A stretch of 64,000 nucleotides of DNA from Atlanticothrix silvestris CENA357 (GTDB taxonomy: Bacteria; Cyanobacteriota; Cyanobacteriia; Cyanobacteriales; Nostocaceae): positions 1-64,000 of the forward strand of contig NZ_JAECZB010000092.1 in NCBI RefSeq assembly GCF_016056295.1. The letters are read 5' to 3'. Shown one piece after another: positions 47,637-58,307 of the stretch. A model generated the notes under the pieces. The model was not told the origin of the DNA, did not search any database, and saw nothing but the letters and a program-made list of their open reading frames with translations. The translations under genes and the position numbers were made by a program. The stretch's first letter is position 1, and the number at the start of each line of letters is the position of its first letter.

Positions 47637-50600
47637 ATGTCTTTAAAACGCCAGCTATTCAAGACAATACAAAAAGTCTCAAAATATCTAAGTAAAAGTT
47701 TTTTATATGCAATTAAAAAACAAATTGTTTGGTTATTGCGAACCTTATTTATTACTAAAAGACGGCGAGGTTCGGTAAACGCTGGTTTTGTGTTGCCAAC
47801 AGTAGTAATGGTATCGCTAGTAGTTGTACTGCTGACCACGGCAATTTTATTTAGGTCTTTTGAACGGGCAAAAAATGCTAGTAACGTCCGGGTGAATGAG
47901 GTTGTTATCAACGCTGCAACTCCAGCAATTGATCGCGCTAGAGCCAAGCTAGATGCTCTATTTGGAGACCCAACACTACCACGGGGAACACCTTCTGATA
48001 ATGCTTTATATGATGCTATCAAAAAAGATAAATATCGGCTTGGTGATGAGACTCGTTTAAAGCTGGCTTTTGACATCAATGGCGACAACACTATTCAAGT
48101 TGGTGCGACAAATAATAACGGTACTCCAAGCGACCCAAGCGACGACTTTATAGATGACGATGAAACACTAAAAACTGCTTGGAAATATGCAGTTGATACA
48201 GATAATAACGGTAAAAAAGACACACTTACTCTCTATGGCATATACTTTCACACACCTAAAACCAACTCTAGCGGGGTATTTACTCGTGAAAGAAGTTCCC
48301 TGGAAGCTAGAACCCCACCAATGGATAATGATTCTGGAAATCCCAACTGTCCAAATGCTACTGGTTTTTCTAGTTTGGTGGGTAATTCAAGTTGGTATAA
48401 GTTAAATAGCGGTAATTTGGGTAAAAGTTTCTTTGTTTATACCGTTAATGTACCAATTACTCAACAGATGTACAATAGTCTGCCGACTAGTACTACATTG
48501 CCAATTAATAGCAGCAATTCAGAAGCATACAAAGGTAATAAAGGTGTTATTGCACTAGAATTTCAACAAGATCGTACACGTATTCCTCTTACCAACAACG
48601 CGGTTTGGTTTGATAATGATTTAGAAGTCATAGTTGGTAGCACTACCTTATTGTTGAATGGCAGAGTTCATACTAATAGCAACTTGTTGGTAGGGGCAAT
48701 TAACAGTGGTGGTAATATAACTTTTAGGCAAGTTAGCAGCAAAAAATCCTGTTTCTATAATCAAGAAAACGGGCAAATTATTGTTGGAGGAAATGTAGGT
48801 AATGGTAGTCTTTCTCAAACTGGCACTCAAGATGTAACAGCTGACCTGTATAGAGGTTTTGGGAATGCTATAAGTACTACCAATGCTGTTATTAACGGTA
48901 CTAATAAATCTACAAACAGCGCTGGTGGTGGCGCAATTGGATTCAATGATGCTGCATATAATCAACGCATTGCAAGGATGAAAGAGGATGCAATCGCTTT
49001 ATGTACCACTTGTAATAGTGCAACTAGTTCTAGCGCCTTAGTAACGGCTGTTAACGGCAGTGGCTACCCAGATGAAGTGAAAAGGAATGTTGCTAGTAAA
49101 GTACAGAGTGGTGACGATAGCACTACAGCTAAAAATTTTTTATATGACGAAATAGAAATTTATTTACGAAATCGTACACGCCGAGTACCCTTTGCAGAAG
49201 CAGCATCAAATGCGACTCCAGCAACCATACTCTCTGCGTATACCACTACTATCACTGTTAGCTTAGATCCTCCACAAGCTTGGAGGGAGCCACTAAACTC
49301 AAGCAACCAGTTCACGGGTGCAACCAGTATTACTGTTACTCCAACTCAATTAAGAGCAACACATCCAAATTTACAAAAGAAAGAAGCTGTTCAAACCGAA
49401 TTAGGCGATCGGGTTTTTATCGGTAACAACCTCCCTGCTAAGTGGCTACAAGATACTCAATATGTTGGCTCAGAAGCTAACCAATTCATCTCCAGTAGTG
49501 GTTCGGCAGTTAACTGGACTAGAAATGGCACAGAATCACAGAGACAAAGATGGCGTAATACGCAAATACAGCCACTTGCCGATCTAGGTATATTCAACCG
49601 CAACGGCTTTTGGGAGGAAAGTGCCGCAAAAAATCCTGCCAATGATTTAGATAGTATAGGTGGTGTCAGGATTATTACTGGTGCAGGTATTTATGTAGAT
49701 GATGGAGCTACTAATATAGTAGGTGGTACATCTTCTTATGCACGTAGTAATTCTTTCTTAAATTCACCACCAGCCCCAAATCCTTTACCACCTGGGACTC
49801 CAACCCCTGATTATATTTCTGTTTGGCCAGATACCATGCCGATGACTAGTCCAGAACCTTTAAACACTAGGCAAGGCGATCTGCTAATGCGGGCTACAGC
49901 CGTCTATCATTACAAGATAAGCAATGGTACTGATCAAACCCCAATTGCTTGTGTAAGTAGCTACTATGACCCAACAACTGATGTTACAAGTAAGAATAAA
50001 AGCGGTTTACCTTGGAATGCTGCTACTGGCGGTAAATCTAACAATGGCATTGTCTATGATTTTCCTGGGAGAAACGCCTTTACGACAAATAAAGCGCTTC
50101 TGGTACGACAAAGCAAATTGATATTTCCCAATGGGCGTTGGGCTAATGAACCCTTGCAAGATGCCCTAGCAAAAATTGGCAGTGGTACTACAGTACCCAG
50201 TACTGGTTTACAACTAACTGATTATTCAGCAATTGATACAGCGCTTTGTGCTATTTCGATTCTAGACCCTACAACTGCTTTCGTTAGCACTCCCACTAAT
50301 CAGCCTGTTCATGGCGCAATCAAAGAAGCAACCTTTTTAGACGCTAGGGAAGCAAAGCAAATTGGTGCATCAAGCACATCAACCACCTACGACCTAGACC
50401 TAGAACAGCGTCAACCATTAGAAATTCGGGTAACAGACATTGATTTAGGTTCCATAGCCACTACTGCAATTAGTACTGAATATCTGTTGCCTTATAGTGG
50501 CATTATTTACGCAACTAGAGAAGATGCTTTGCGTGATGAAAGTGACATAACTGCTCAAAAAGATTTACTCAGTCCGACCGATTTTCAGCTTGACCCCAAA

Positions 50601-52562
50601 CGCCGCCCAAATGGCATACGCCTAATCAACGGGGCAACTTTAGCCAGAACTACTACGAATGCTTTCAATACCAGAGAAAAAGGTCTAATTCTGACGACAG
50701 ATTTACCCGCTTATATCAAGGGTAATTTCAACTTTCATCGCACAAGCACAAGTAGCACTACAGAAATTGAAGAATTTACAGAAACAGAGCCAACTACCAA
50801 CTTTTATGATCGCGCCACTCCTAACAATAGCTTTGCCTGTCGTCCAGGAAGAACTGGCTGTCCTACAGGTAGTGGTGACTTTTGGCGACCTGCAACAATT
50901 ATTGCCGATTCAATGACCTTACTTTCTGATAGTTTTCAAGATGGTTTCCGTACTGAAGGGGACTATGACCTGAACAATAACACTGGTATTGCAGTTGAGG
51001 TTAATGATACAAGAAGACAAGATCGTCTAAAAAATGGTTTTTGGGAAAATAATTTTGCCACTAGTACAGATTGGTGGCAAACCAGCGGAGGTAATAAGAA
51101 TTATCCCAAAACGAGTTTAGGCTCTTACACAGCAAACGGAGTAACACCCATTCAGCGACGAGTTGATACATACCCCATGTACGTCATGGAAATTTGCCGT
51201 CAGTTGCCAGTTTCAGAGTGTGATAATAGTTCTCCAGACCTTACTAAACATTGGGTAATTGGGTTTGATATTAATGGAGATGGTGTTTTAAGTGCCAATT
51301 CACAAACTTACACAGTAAACGGTAGTAATATCCAGCTTGTTGAAAAAGACATCAAAACCTATCAGTTAGGTCAAGCCATTGCTGCTGCTGCTGGTTCTAC
51401 TACTGCTACTACAACTGCACTATCAAATTGGACTACTGCATTCTCTTCCGCTTTCCCATCAAGTTGGTACATTGGATCTTCTTGTAGTACCAGTGGTAGT
51501 ACGACCACATGTAGTAAAAGTATTAGAGAAAGACTTGGAGCTGGCGATACAGGTGATAAACAAGCTTTGGTTGCCACAGAGCGTCGTTATCCTCGTCGGG
51601 TTGCCTTTGCGCGTGACAACACTAATAACCTAGTTCAGGTTAGTAGTATTTATAAGCCTATGGGGGTGGGTTGTCCCTTAGATACTACTGGCATTACGTA
51701 TGCCAATAATGGATGTATTCATGCTACCAGTAGCTTAGTAGAAGGCACTCATTACGGCAAAAAGGGAAACAGCGCTCTCTGGTTTAGAACAAAAACTGTT
51801 TCTAGTACCGATCCGACTGCAATTGCTAATGCAAGTTACGGCAACAGCGAGTTCCTATTCTACTCTGCTCCTACCGCTACAGATGGTCAGCCACTCTTAG
51901 TGCCAGTTTTGCAGATTCATGACGCAAGCAATACCTCTAGCATCAGGAGTGACGGAACAGCACAAAACAATTTTAAGGATAGATGGATACAGCAAGCCGC
52001 TAGCACTACTACTAATGCAACATTCGTATTAGGAAATAGCCCTGCGAGACCAGAAGAAACCTCATCAGGTTTGCAAAACTTTGTGCGGTTCTTAGAAAAC
52101 TGGGGCAGTATCACAAGCAAAATTAGTGGTAGCTTTATTCAATTGAAACGGAGTAACTACGCCACAGCACCACTTGCACCTATTCTCACCGCCAAATCAA
52201 CAACTACTGCAACAGCGAGCAATAATCTCAGCTTTTTTGACTACGCATTAGATACTTACCCAACCTCTAACCTCTCTGGTCTATTACCCTTCTACAATCC
52301 ACCAGATAGACAGTGGGGGTTTGATGTTGGTATTTTGTCAGAACAACCTGACCTATTTGCCCAAAGATTTACCTCCCCCTCAACAGATCGTCCAAATGAG
52401 TATTTTAGAGAAGTTGGTCGAGATGATACCTGGGTGAAAACTTTGCTCTGTGCTGGAGAAGCTAATGATAATACTGGTACTACATCAGGAGCAACTTACA
52501 CAACACCTGCTGTTCCTAATGAATATCGCTCAGGCTGTCCTTCAATACCAGCAGATAGTTAA
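47637..52562 (+). CDS. hpsA: HpsA: very large prepilin-like protein of hormogonium polysaccharide secretion
   Basis: A 1641-residue protein. After a basic leader of 50 residues comes GFVLPTVVMVSLVVVLLTTA, a type III signal-like hydrophobic helix; the +5 position after G50 is T rather than the usual E, as in GspK-type minor pseudopilins. The rest is a large extracellular domain rich in Asn, Thr and Ser, with paired cysteines. It is the first gene of hpsA-B-C-D, which in Nostoc punctiforme are needed for gliding of hormogonia. The start has AGGAAAG upstream. Confidence 0.88.
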   Translation: MSLKRQLFKTIQKVSKYLSKSFLYAIKKQIVWLLRTLFITKRRRGSVNAGFVLPTVVMVSLVVVLLTTAILFRSFERAKNASNVRVNEVVINAATPAIDRARAKLDALFGDPTLPRGTPSDNALYDAIKKDKYRLGDETRLKLAFDINGDNTIQVGATNNNGTPSDPSDDFIDDDETLKTAWKYAVDTDNNGKKDTLTLYGIYFHTPKTNSSGVFTRERSSLEARTPPMDNDSGNPNCPNATGFSSLVGNSSWYKLNSGNLGKSFFVYTVNVPITQQMYNSLPTSTTLPINSSNSEAYKGNKGVIALEFQQDRTRIPLTNNAVWFDNDLEVIVGSTTLLLNGRVHTNSNLLVGAINSGGNITFRQVSSKKSCFYNQENGQIIVGGNVGNGSLSQTGTQDVTADLYRGFGNAISTTNAVINGTNKSTNSAGGGAIGFNDAAYNQRIARMKEDAIALCTTCNSATSSSALVTAVNGSGYPDEVKRNVASKVQSGDDSTTAKNFLYDEIEIYLRNRTRRVPFAEAASNATPATILSAYTTTITVSLDPPQAWREPLNSSNQFTGATSITVTPTQLRATHPNLQKKEAVQTELGDRVFIGNNLPAKWLQDTQYVGSEANQFISSSGSAVNWTRNGTESQRQRWRNTQIQPLADLGIFNRNGFWEESAAKNPANDLDSIGGVRIITGAGIYVDDGATNIVGGTSSYARSNSFLNSPPAPNPLPPGTPTPDYISVWPDTMPMTSPEPLNTRQGDLLMRATAVYHYKISNGTDQTPIACVSSYYDPTTDVTSKNKSGLPWNAATGGKSNNGIVYDFPGRNAFTTNKALLVRQSKLIFPNGRWANEPLQDALAKIGSGTTVPSTGLQLTDYSAIDTALCAISILDPTTAFVSTPTNQPVHGAIKEATFLDAREAKQIGASSTSTTYDLDLEQRQPLEIRVTDIDLGSIATTAISTEYLLPYSGIIYATREDALRDESDITAQKDLLSPTDFQLDPKRRPNGIRLINGATLARTTTNAFNTREKGLILTTDLPAYIKGNFNFHRTSTSSTTEIEEFTETEPTTNFYDRATPNNSFACRPGRTGCPTGSGDFWRPATIIADSMTLLSDSFQDGFRTEGDYDLNNNTGIAVEVNDTRRQDRLKNGFWENNFATSTDWWQTSGGNKNYPKTSLGSYTANGVTPIQRRVDTYPMYVMEICRQLPVSECDNSSPDLTKHWVIGFDINGDGVLSANSQTYTVNGSNIQLVEKDIKTYQLGQAIAAAAGSTTATTTALSNWTTAFSSAFPSSWYIGSSCSTSGSTTTCSKSIRERLGAGDTGDKQALVATERRYPRRVAFARDNTNNLVQVSSIYKPMGVGCPLDTTGITYANNGCIHATSSLVEGTHYGKKGNSALWFRTKTVSSTDPTAIANASYGNSEFLFYSAPTATDGQPLLVPVLQIHDASNTSSIRSDGTAQNNFKDRWIQQAASTTTNATFVLGNSPARPEETSSGLQNFVRFLENWGSITSKISGSFIQLKRSNYATAPLAPILTAKSTTTATASNNLSFFDYALDTYPTSNLSGLLPFYNPPDRQWGFDVGILSEQPDLFAQRFTSPSTDRPNEYFREVGRDDTWVKTLLCAGEANDNTGTTSGATYTTPAVPNEYRSGCPSIPADS

Positions 52563-52578
52563 ATTAGGGTGAATTGCC

Positions 52579-53340
52579 ATGATGATTAGCAAACAAACAA
52601 ACAAACAAAGGTTAAAGACTTTTGATTTAGGCAAGATAACCCTATTTTACCTAGTATATACCGAAGGTGGTTTCACTATTATTGAATCTTTGGTAACGAT
52701 ACTTGTTGTGAGTATTTTGCTAGCTGCGATCGCTCCGGTTATTGCCTTGTCAGTGGCAACCCGTGTACAGTCTCGAAGAGTAGAATTGGCAAGTCAAGCT
52801 GCTAGATCATATATCGATGCGGTGCGAACTCAAAAAATTCCAGCCCCAGCCCCCCCTGCTACTAACACTAGTCTCTCAGTAATTCCTGCACCTACAACAG
52901 GTAGTAGCTTTAACTGTACGGTAAACTCTTACTGCACATCGACAACTACATCAACTACCCCTCCAACAAATTTGTACTGCATAGATTTTGATGGTAGTGG
53001 CAGCTGTGAAAGTTCAAGCGTCACAGATATGGTTGTGCAGGCTTTTCGCCCTACTGTTGATCCTACTGGTACAACAGCCCCTGGTAAGACAGGATACGCT
53101 CTAGGAGTTCGAGTGTATAGAGCAGATGCTTTTAAAAACAACAATACTCTCTCTAGAAATAACGTTACAGGTAACAACGAAAAAGTGACACAAAATACTT
53201 TCACAGCAGGTGCAGATGATCGGCGTAAAGCACCTTTGGTAGAAATGACAGCAGACATCAGCGATACTGTGCCCACATATAATGACCTGTGCGCTCGTAT
53301 ACCTACTCCCAATTCTAGTGTCACCAAAAGTTGTTTGTAA
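52579..53340 (+). CDS. hpsB: HpsB: pseudopilin
   Basis: A 253-residue prepilin-like protein. The cleavage site is at G31|F32 in GGFTIIESLVTILVVS, with E36 at +5. The hydrophobic helix then gives way to a helix with basic residues (VQSRRVELASQAARSYIDAV) and a globular C-terminal half with cysteine pairs. It follows hpsA by 16 bases and is in the same operon. The ATG at 52579 precedes another ATG. Confidence 0.9.
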   Translation: MMISKQTNKQRLKTFDLGKITLFYLVYTEGGFTIIESLVTILVVSILLAAIAPVIALSVATRVQSRRVELASQAARSYIDAVRTQKIPAPAPPATNTSLSVIPAPTTGSSFNCTVNSYCTSTTTSTTPPTNLYCIDFDGSGSCESSSVTDMVVQAFRPTVDPTGTTAPGKTGYALGVRVYRADAFKNNNTLSRNNVTGNNEKVTQNTFTAGADDRRKAPLVEMTADISDTVPTYNDLCARIPTPNSSVTKSCL

Positions 53341-53390
53341 CAATTCAATATTAATTATTTGGTATCTGTCAGCATAAGGGAAACAGTAGC

Positions 53391-54395
53391 ATGATGAGTT
53401 CACTAAAATTTATCCTGAATACTCAATTAAAACGTTCTGGCATAAATAACACAAATAGTGGCTTTACCCTAATTGAGCTATTAGTAGCAATGATTCTAGC
53501 GTTCCTAGTTATCACACCTTTAATGGGGTTTATGATTAGCATGATGGATAGCGATCGCAAAGAACAAGCAAAGGCAAGTACCGAGCAAGAAATACAAGCA
53601 GCATTGGATTATATGGCTCGTGACTTGCAGCAGGCAGTTTACATCTACGATGCTGATGGGTTGACGAGAAATAGCAACACTACTACTATTTCTAGCTCAG
53701 GGATTCAAGATCAAATACCACCAGTTAAAACAGCTACTAACTGTAACGATTCAGCTGTTTGTAAACCAATACTAGTTTTTTGGAAACGTGAATTTTTACC
53801 CAATAGTATAGGCATTAGCGCCAACACCCAGACTAGTGCCACTCTCACAGATGATGGTTTTGCTTATTCATTAGTAGCTTACTACTTAATCACCAATCCA
53901 AATAAGGCAAATCCGAATTGGTCTAGAGAAGCGCGGATCGGTAGATTTCAAATTCGAGGTCAAGTGGCCGCAGCTACTGCTAATACTACAGGAAGAGGTA
54001 GTGATCCAGGGTTTAATAAACCACCACTAGATAAAATCGGTGCCACACTCAAAGAAAAGATGAATCAGTGGCAAGCGGCATCTGCTAATTATGATCAACC
54101 TGTAGTTACTTTAGTTGATTACGTTAGCACTACTGCCCCTGGTCTTACAGTTAACAGCAGTGTTACTGCTACAGCTTGTCCTGGTTTGAACCCTACTCCC
54201 AAACTTGTAGGCAGTCAAACAAGTGGGTTTTTTGTTTGTGTTGATGCCCCAGAAGTTTTAGCACAAGTATACTTAACAGGCAATGCACTTGCTCGTGTGC
54301 AAGATAATGCCCTAACTTACGCTGATAGTAAAAGAAATTATTTTCCTAGCGTGAATATTCGGAACCAAGGACGTGGATACTTATTTACTAAATAG
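53391..54395 (+). CDS. hpsC: HpsC: pseudopilin
   Basis: The 334-residue protein has the prepilin site at G24|F25 in NSGFTLIELLVAMILAFL with E29 at +5. It is followed by AALDYMARDLQQAVYIYDAD and a globular Thr/Ala-rich C-terminus with several Cys. It lies 50 bases after hpsB. Processing needs the prepilin peptidase, which is not in the window. Confidence 0.9.
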   Translation: MMSSLKFILNTQLKRSGINNTNSGFTLIELLVAMILAFLVITPLMGFMISMMDSDRKEQAKASTEQEIQAALDYMARDLQQAVYIYDADGLTRNSNTTTISSSGIQDQIPPVKTATNCNDSAVCKPILVFWKREFLPNSIGISANTQTSATLTDDGFAYSLVAYYLITNPNKANPNWSREARIGRFQIRGQVAAATANTTGRGSDPGFNKPPLDKIGATLKEKMNQWQAASANYDQPVVTLVDYVSTTAPGLTVNSSVTATACPGLNPTPKLVGSQTSGFFVCVDAPEVLAQVYLTGNALARVQDNALTYADSKRNYFPSVNIRNQGRGYLFTK

Positions 54396-54433
54396 GCTCT
54401 ACAAATCCTTTAGTTAACCAATCAAAAGGTATT

Positions 54434-55081
54434 ATGCACAGAGCAGATTTATCAATTTTAAAAAACAATAATCACAAAGGTTTTGTCTGGTCATCATTCT
54501 ATGGGTCTAAACACCTTCAACTAGATACCGGATTTAGCTTAGTAGAAGTTATAGCAGTAGTGCTGATGATTGGAATTTTAGCAGCGATCGCCCTTCCTAG
54601 TTGGTCAGCTTTTGTCAATCGACAACGACTTAATAAAGCTAACGACGCTGTTTTGGCTGCAATACAGAATGCACAGACAGAAGCTAAAAAGAAAAAACTT
54701 AGCTACAGCGTCAGTTTTACAACTGATAGCAACATCATCAAAACTTCTATTTATCCCACTACTTCTACGCCTAATTGGCAAAGCTTGGATGGGGACTTAC
54801 AAATTCCAAACGGAGCCGTGTTATTGGAGACAAATATTGCCAGTCCCAACACAGCTGGTACTACTTATACTAGTGTGTATAATGCAACTAATAAATCACA
54901 AACAATTACCTTCGACTATCTGGGAACTCTACCAAATCCTAACTTTGGCGCAATACCAACAGGTTCGACAGAGCCACCCGGTTTAAAAATCATTGTAGCT
55001 GCGAATAATGTCAAGCGATGCGTCATTGTAAAAAGTCTTTTAGGAGCCATGATCACAAGAAAAGACAGTGAGTGCAATTAA
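54434..55081 (+). CDS. hpsD: HpsD-type pseudopilin
   Basis: A 215-residue protein; cleavage at G33|F34 in DTGFSLVEVIAVVLMIGI with E38 at +5. After the helix the globular part ends KRCVIVKSLLGAMITRKDSE then CN, with two cysteines likely paired. The same C-terminal motif (KRCV...LLGAM.T.K...C) recurs in the pseudopilin at 58308. It follows hpsC by 38 bases and completes the HpsB-C-D set. Confidence 0.88.
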   Translation: MHRADLSILKNNNHKGFVWSSFYGSKHLQLDTGFSLVEVIAVVLMIGILAAIALPSWSAFVNRQRLNKANDAVLAAIQNAQTEAKKKKLSYSVSFTTDSNIIKTSIYPTTSTPNWQSLDGDLQIPNGAVLLETNIASPNTAGTTYTSVYNATNKSQTITFDYLGTLPNPNFGAIPTGSTEPPGLKIIVAANNVKRCVIVKSLLGAMITRKDSECN

Positions 55082-55286
55082 AAAATGGTGTTTTTAGCAA
55101 AACTCAAGATAAATCCGGTAAAATACGGTACATTAAACTGCATTTTGATAGCAGAATTGTGACATCAGGTGCAGTTTTTTATTTTAAGTATTATTATTTA
55201 CTATTAGCTAAATAGCTACATAGTAAATAATGTTATATTTTTAGCGATCGCTAAGCATTACTCAATAAAAGTATGATTTTATAAAG

Positions 55287-56258
55287 ATGACTGATAACCT
55301 TGATTTTACTGTAGCAATACCAACATACAATGGTGCAAGTCGTTTGCCTGAATTACTGGAACGACTACGAAATCAACTTGACACCGAAAACTTTTCTTGG
55401 GAAATTATCGTTGTAGATAATAATAGCACTGACAATACAGCAAAACTTGTTCAAAGTTATCAAGAAAACTGGCAATGCCCTTATCCCTTAAAATATTGTT
55501 TTGAAGCTAAGCAGGGAGCAGCTTATGCCAGAAAAAAAGCAGTTGAAGTTGCCTTGGGTAAACTAATAGGTTTTCTGGATGATGATAATTATCCGGTATC
55601 AAACTGGGTAGCAGCAGCTTATACTTTTGCTCAAAAATATCCTCATGCTGGAGCTTACGCTAGCCAAATTCATCCAGATTGGGAAGTAGAACCATCAGAA
55701 AATTTTCGGCGAATCATTCCCTTTTTAGCAATCACAGAGCGCGGAGATATACCACTGCTGTACGAACCAAAAAAAAGACTATTACCTCCTTCTGCTGGAC
55801 TTGTTGTTCGCCGCCAAGCTTGGTTAGAAAGTGTACCAAGTCAACCTATTTTAACTGGTAGAGTAACTGATAATATGCTTACTAGCGAAGACTTAGAAAT
55901 GTTATGCTACCTCCAAAAATCAGGATGGGAAATTTGGTATAATCCCGAAATGGAAATTTATCATAAGATACCTAATACAAGATTACAAAAAGATTATTTA
56001 ATTCCATTTTTTAGAGGTATTGGACTTAGCCGTTATGTTACCAGAATGGTAAACGTCAAACCTTGGTATAAGCCTGCTGTTGTTGTAGGTTACATGATTA
56101 ACGATTTACGTAAAATTATTTTACATTTACTCAAATATCGCACCAAAGTAAAACATGATTTGGTGATAGCTTGTGAAATGCAATTATTTTTAAGTAGTCT
56201 AATTAGTCCTTTTTACCTTTGGAAAAAAGGATATTTAAAATTAAATACTAGTAAATAA
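55287..56258 (+). CDS. hpsE: HpsE: family 2 glycosyltransferase
   Basis: The 323-residue GT2 starts MTDNLDFTVAIPTYNGASRL. IIVVDNNSTDNTAK, GFLDDDNYPVSNW (DxD) and EDLEMLCYLQKSGWEIWYNP are catalytic-domain segments. The C-terminus (DLRKIILHLLKYRTKVKHDL, ISPFYLWKKG) holds amphipathic helices for membrane contact. HpsE, F and G are required for the hormogonium polysaccharide in Nostoc punctiforme. Confidence 0.88.
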   Translation: MTDNLDFTVAIPTYNGASRLPELLERLRNQLDTENFSWEIIVVDNNSTDNTAKLVQSYQENWQCPYPLKYCFEAKQGAAYARKKAVEVALGKLIGFLDDDNYPVSNWVAAAYTFAQKYPHAGAYASQIHPDWEVEPSENFRRIIPFLAITERGDIPLLYEPKKRLLPPSAGLVVRRQAWLESVPSQPILTGRVTDNMLTSEDLEMLCYLQKSGWEIWYNPEMEIYHKIPNTRLQKDYLIPFFRGIGLSRYVTRMVNVKPWYKPAVVVGYMINDLRKIILHLLKYRTKVKHDLVIACEMQLFLSSLISPFYLWKKGYLKLNTSK

Positions 56259-56271
56259 AATTTATCAATTT

Positions 56272-57279
56272 ATGAATGAATTAGCAATTAAAGAATTAGA
56301 TTTCACAGTTGCCATTCCTACATATAATGGAGCAAAACGCTTTCCTCAAGTTTTAGATCGGCTTTTGACACAGACCGGACTAGAAAAAATTAATTGGGAA
56401 ATCATTATTGTTGATAATAATAGCTCTGATGATACATTTGAAATCGTTCAGAACTATCAAGAAAAGTGTAAATCGCATAATAATGTTAAGTTAAAGTATT
56501 GTTTAGAAACACAACAAGGAATAACTTTTGCAAGACTCCGGGCTGTAAATGAAGCTAAAGGAAAGCTTATCGCATTTTTAGATGATGATAATTTACCTGC
56601 ACCGGATTGGGTTTTGCAGTCTTATATTTTTGGTCAAGAACATCCCCAAGCTGGTGCTTGGAGTGGTCAAATTCATGGTGCTTTTGAAGTAAAACCGCCA
56701 GAGAACTTTTCTAGAATCCAGGCTTTTCTAGCTATTAGAGAACACGGACAAGAAACATATTTATTTGATGCAGATAAATTAATCCTTCCTCCCGGTGCTG
56801 CATTAGTGATTCGGAGACAAGCTTGGTGTGAAAGTGTTCCTCAACAATTAAGCTTGAAGGGTAGAATTGGCAAATTAATGATTAGCGGAGACGACTTAGA
56901 AGTACTCCTACACTTACACAAAGCAGGCTGGGAAATTTGGTACAACCCTGTAATGCATGTTGAACATCAAATACCACATTGGCGATTAGAAAAAGACTAT
57001 TTAATGAATCTAGCACGCGGGTGTGGGCTGTGCATTTTTCAGTTACGGTTAATCAACGCTAAAAATTGGCAAAAACCAATACTTTTTTTCAAAACTATTT
57101 TAGGTAATCTGCGCCGAATTTTATTTCATCTCATTAAGTATAGAGGGCAATTAAAAAATAATATAATTGCACTATTTGAAATTGAATTTTATTTGAGTAG
57201 TATGTTAAGTCCTTTTTATTCATTAATTTACTATTTTAATCAACTTGCAGTCAGCAATACCAATACAACTTATGACTGA
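56272..57279 (+). CDS. hpsF: HpsF-like family 2 glycosyltransferase (tandem paralogue of HpsE)
   Basis: The 335-residue protein mirrors HpsE: DFTVAIPTYNGAKRF, IIIVDNNSSDDTFEIVQ, KLIAFLDDDNLPAPDWV, LPPGAALVIRRQAWCESVP, and GDDLEVLLHLHKAGWEIWYNP with the same order and a similar C-terminal helix. They are about as alike as tandem duplicates. Separation from hpsE is 13 bases; the stop overlaps hpsG by 8 bases. The name follows gene order in the known cluster and is less certain than that of hpsE. Confidence 0.75.
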   Translation: MNELAIKELDFTVAIPTYNGAKRFPQVLDRLLTQTGLEKINWEIIIVDNNSSDDTFEIVQNYQEKCKSHNNVKLKYCLETQQGITFARLRAVNEAKGKLIAFLDDDNLPAPDWVLQSYIFGQEHPQAGAWSGQIHGAFEVKPPENFSRIQAFLAIREHGQETYLFDADKLILPPGAALVIRRQAWCESVPQQLSLKGRIGKLMISGDDLEVLLHLHKAGWEIWYNPVMHVEHQIPHWRLEKDYLMNLARGCGLCIFQLRLINAKNWQKPILFFKTILGNLRRILFHLIKYRGQLKNNIIALFEIEFYLSSMLSPFYSLIYYFNQLAVSNTNTTYD

Positions 57280-58270
57280 TATAAGTCAACAAATACCAAA
57301 AATTTCTGTTGTTATACCTGCTTACAATAGTGAAAAAACTATTAAAGCAACAATAGATTCTGTCTTAAACCAAACGTTTACAGATTTTGAATTAATTATA
57401 ATTAACGATGGTTCACAAGATTCAACTTTAGATATTGTCTCACAAATTCAAGACTCTCGTATCAAAATATTTTGTTTTGAAAATGCTGGTGGAAATGTTA
57501 GTCGTAACCGTGGACTACATCAATCAGTTGGGAAATTTGTGAGTTTCTTAGATGCAGATGATATTTGGACACATGAGAAATTAGCAAGTCAATTTAAGGC
57601 TTTGCAGGAAAATGTAGAGGCGAAAGTTGCTTATAGTTGGACTGATTATATAGATGAAAATGGTGTTTTTTTATTTTCAGGTACACATAACATTTATAAT
57701 GGAGATATTTATGAAAAATTACTGGTAAATAACTTTTTAGAGAATGGTTCCAATCCGTTGATTTATAGAGAAGCTTTAATTGAGTTAGATGGGTTTGATG
57801 AATCACTCAAAGCTGCTCAAGATTGGGATATGTGGTTACGATTAGCTGCCCAATATAATTTCGTAGGTGTACCATCTGTACACATTTTATATCGAGTTAG
57901 TGCTAGTTCATTGTCTACTAATCTTGTCAGGCAAGAACAAGCTTGTCTACAAGTGCTGGAACATGCCTATAAAGCCAGACCATCAATAGATAAAAACATT
58001 TGGTATCTAAGCCTAGCAAATCTCTATAAATATCTAACTTGCAAAGCTCTCCAAAAACCATATTATCGTCGTAAAGGTGTAATTGCTGCTTTATTTTTAT
58101 GGAAGTATTTTCTTAACGATGCTTCGAGACTTCAGCGGATAAGCTTTACTGTCAAATTGTTATTTAAAATCATTATCATTTTGTTTTTGCCTGCTACTTT
58201 ATCTACAGCGTTACTTACAAGCTTAAAAACAGAATCGAATAAACTTGAGTTTTCCTCAACATCTGGATGA
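57272..58270 (+). CDS. hpsG: HpsG-like family 2 glycosyltransferase
   Basis: From ATG 57272 (inside the hpsF end) a 332-residue GT2: ISVVIPAYNSEKTIKATIDS, LIIINDGSQDSTLDIV, VSFLDADDIWTHEKL, and DGFDESLKAAQDWDMWLRLA near the acceptor site. It is not a close relative of HpsE/F. The C-terminus is hydrophobic and basic. It probably adds another sugar of the same polysaccharide. Name by position in the cluster. Confidence 0.75.
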   Translation: MTDISQQIPKISVVIPAYNSEKTIKATIDSVLNQTFTDFELIIINDGSQDSTLDIVSQIQDSRIKIFCFENAGGNVSRNRGLHQSVGKFVSFLDADDIWTHEKLASQFKALQENVEAKVAYSWTDYIDENGVFLFSGTHNIYNGDIYEKLLVNNFLENGSNPLIYREALIELDGFDESLKAAQDWDMWLRLAAQYNFVGVPSVHILYRVSASSLSTNLVRQEQACLQVLEHAYKARPSIDKNIWYLSLANLYKYLTCKALQKPYYRRKGVIAALFLWKYFLNDASRLQRISFTVKLLFKIIIILFLPATLSTALLTSLKTESNKLEFSSTSG

Positions 58271-58307
58271 GGTATAGGAATAAATAATTAACCGCAGATA
58301 AACACAG

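Noticed and set aside
47612-48091. 159-codon antisense frame in hpsA
   Set aside because: Shadow of the long hpsA frame; no promoter, Shine-Dalgarno or domain.
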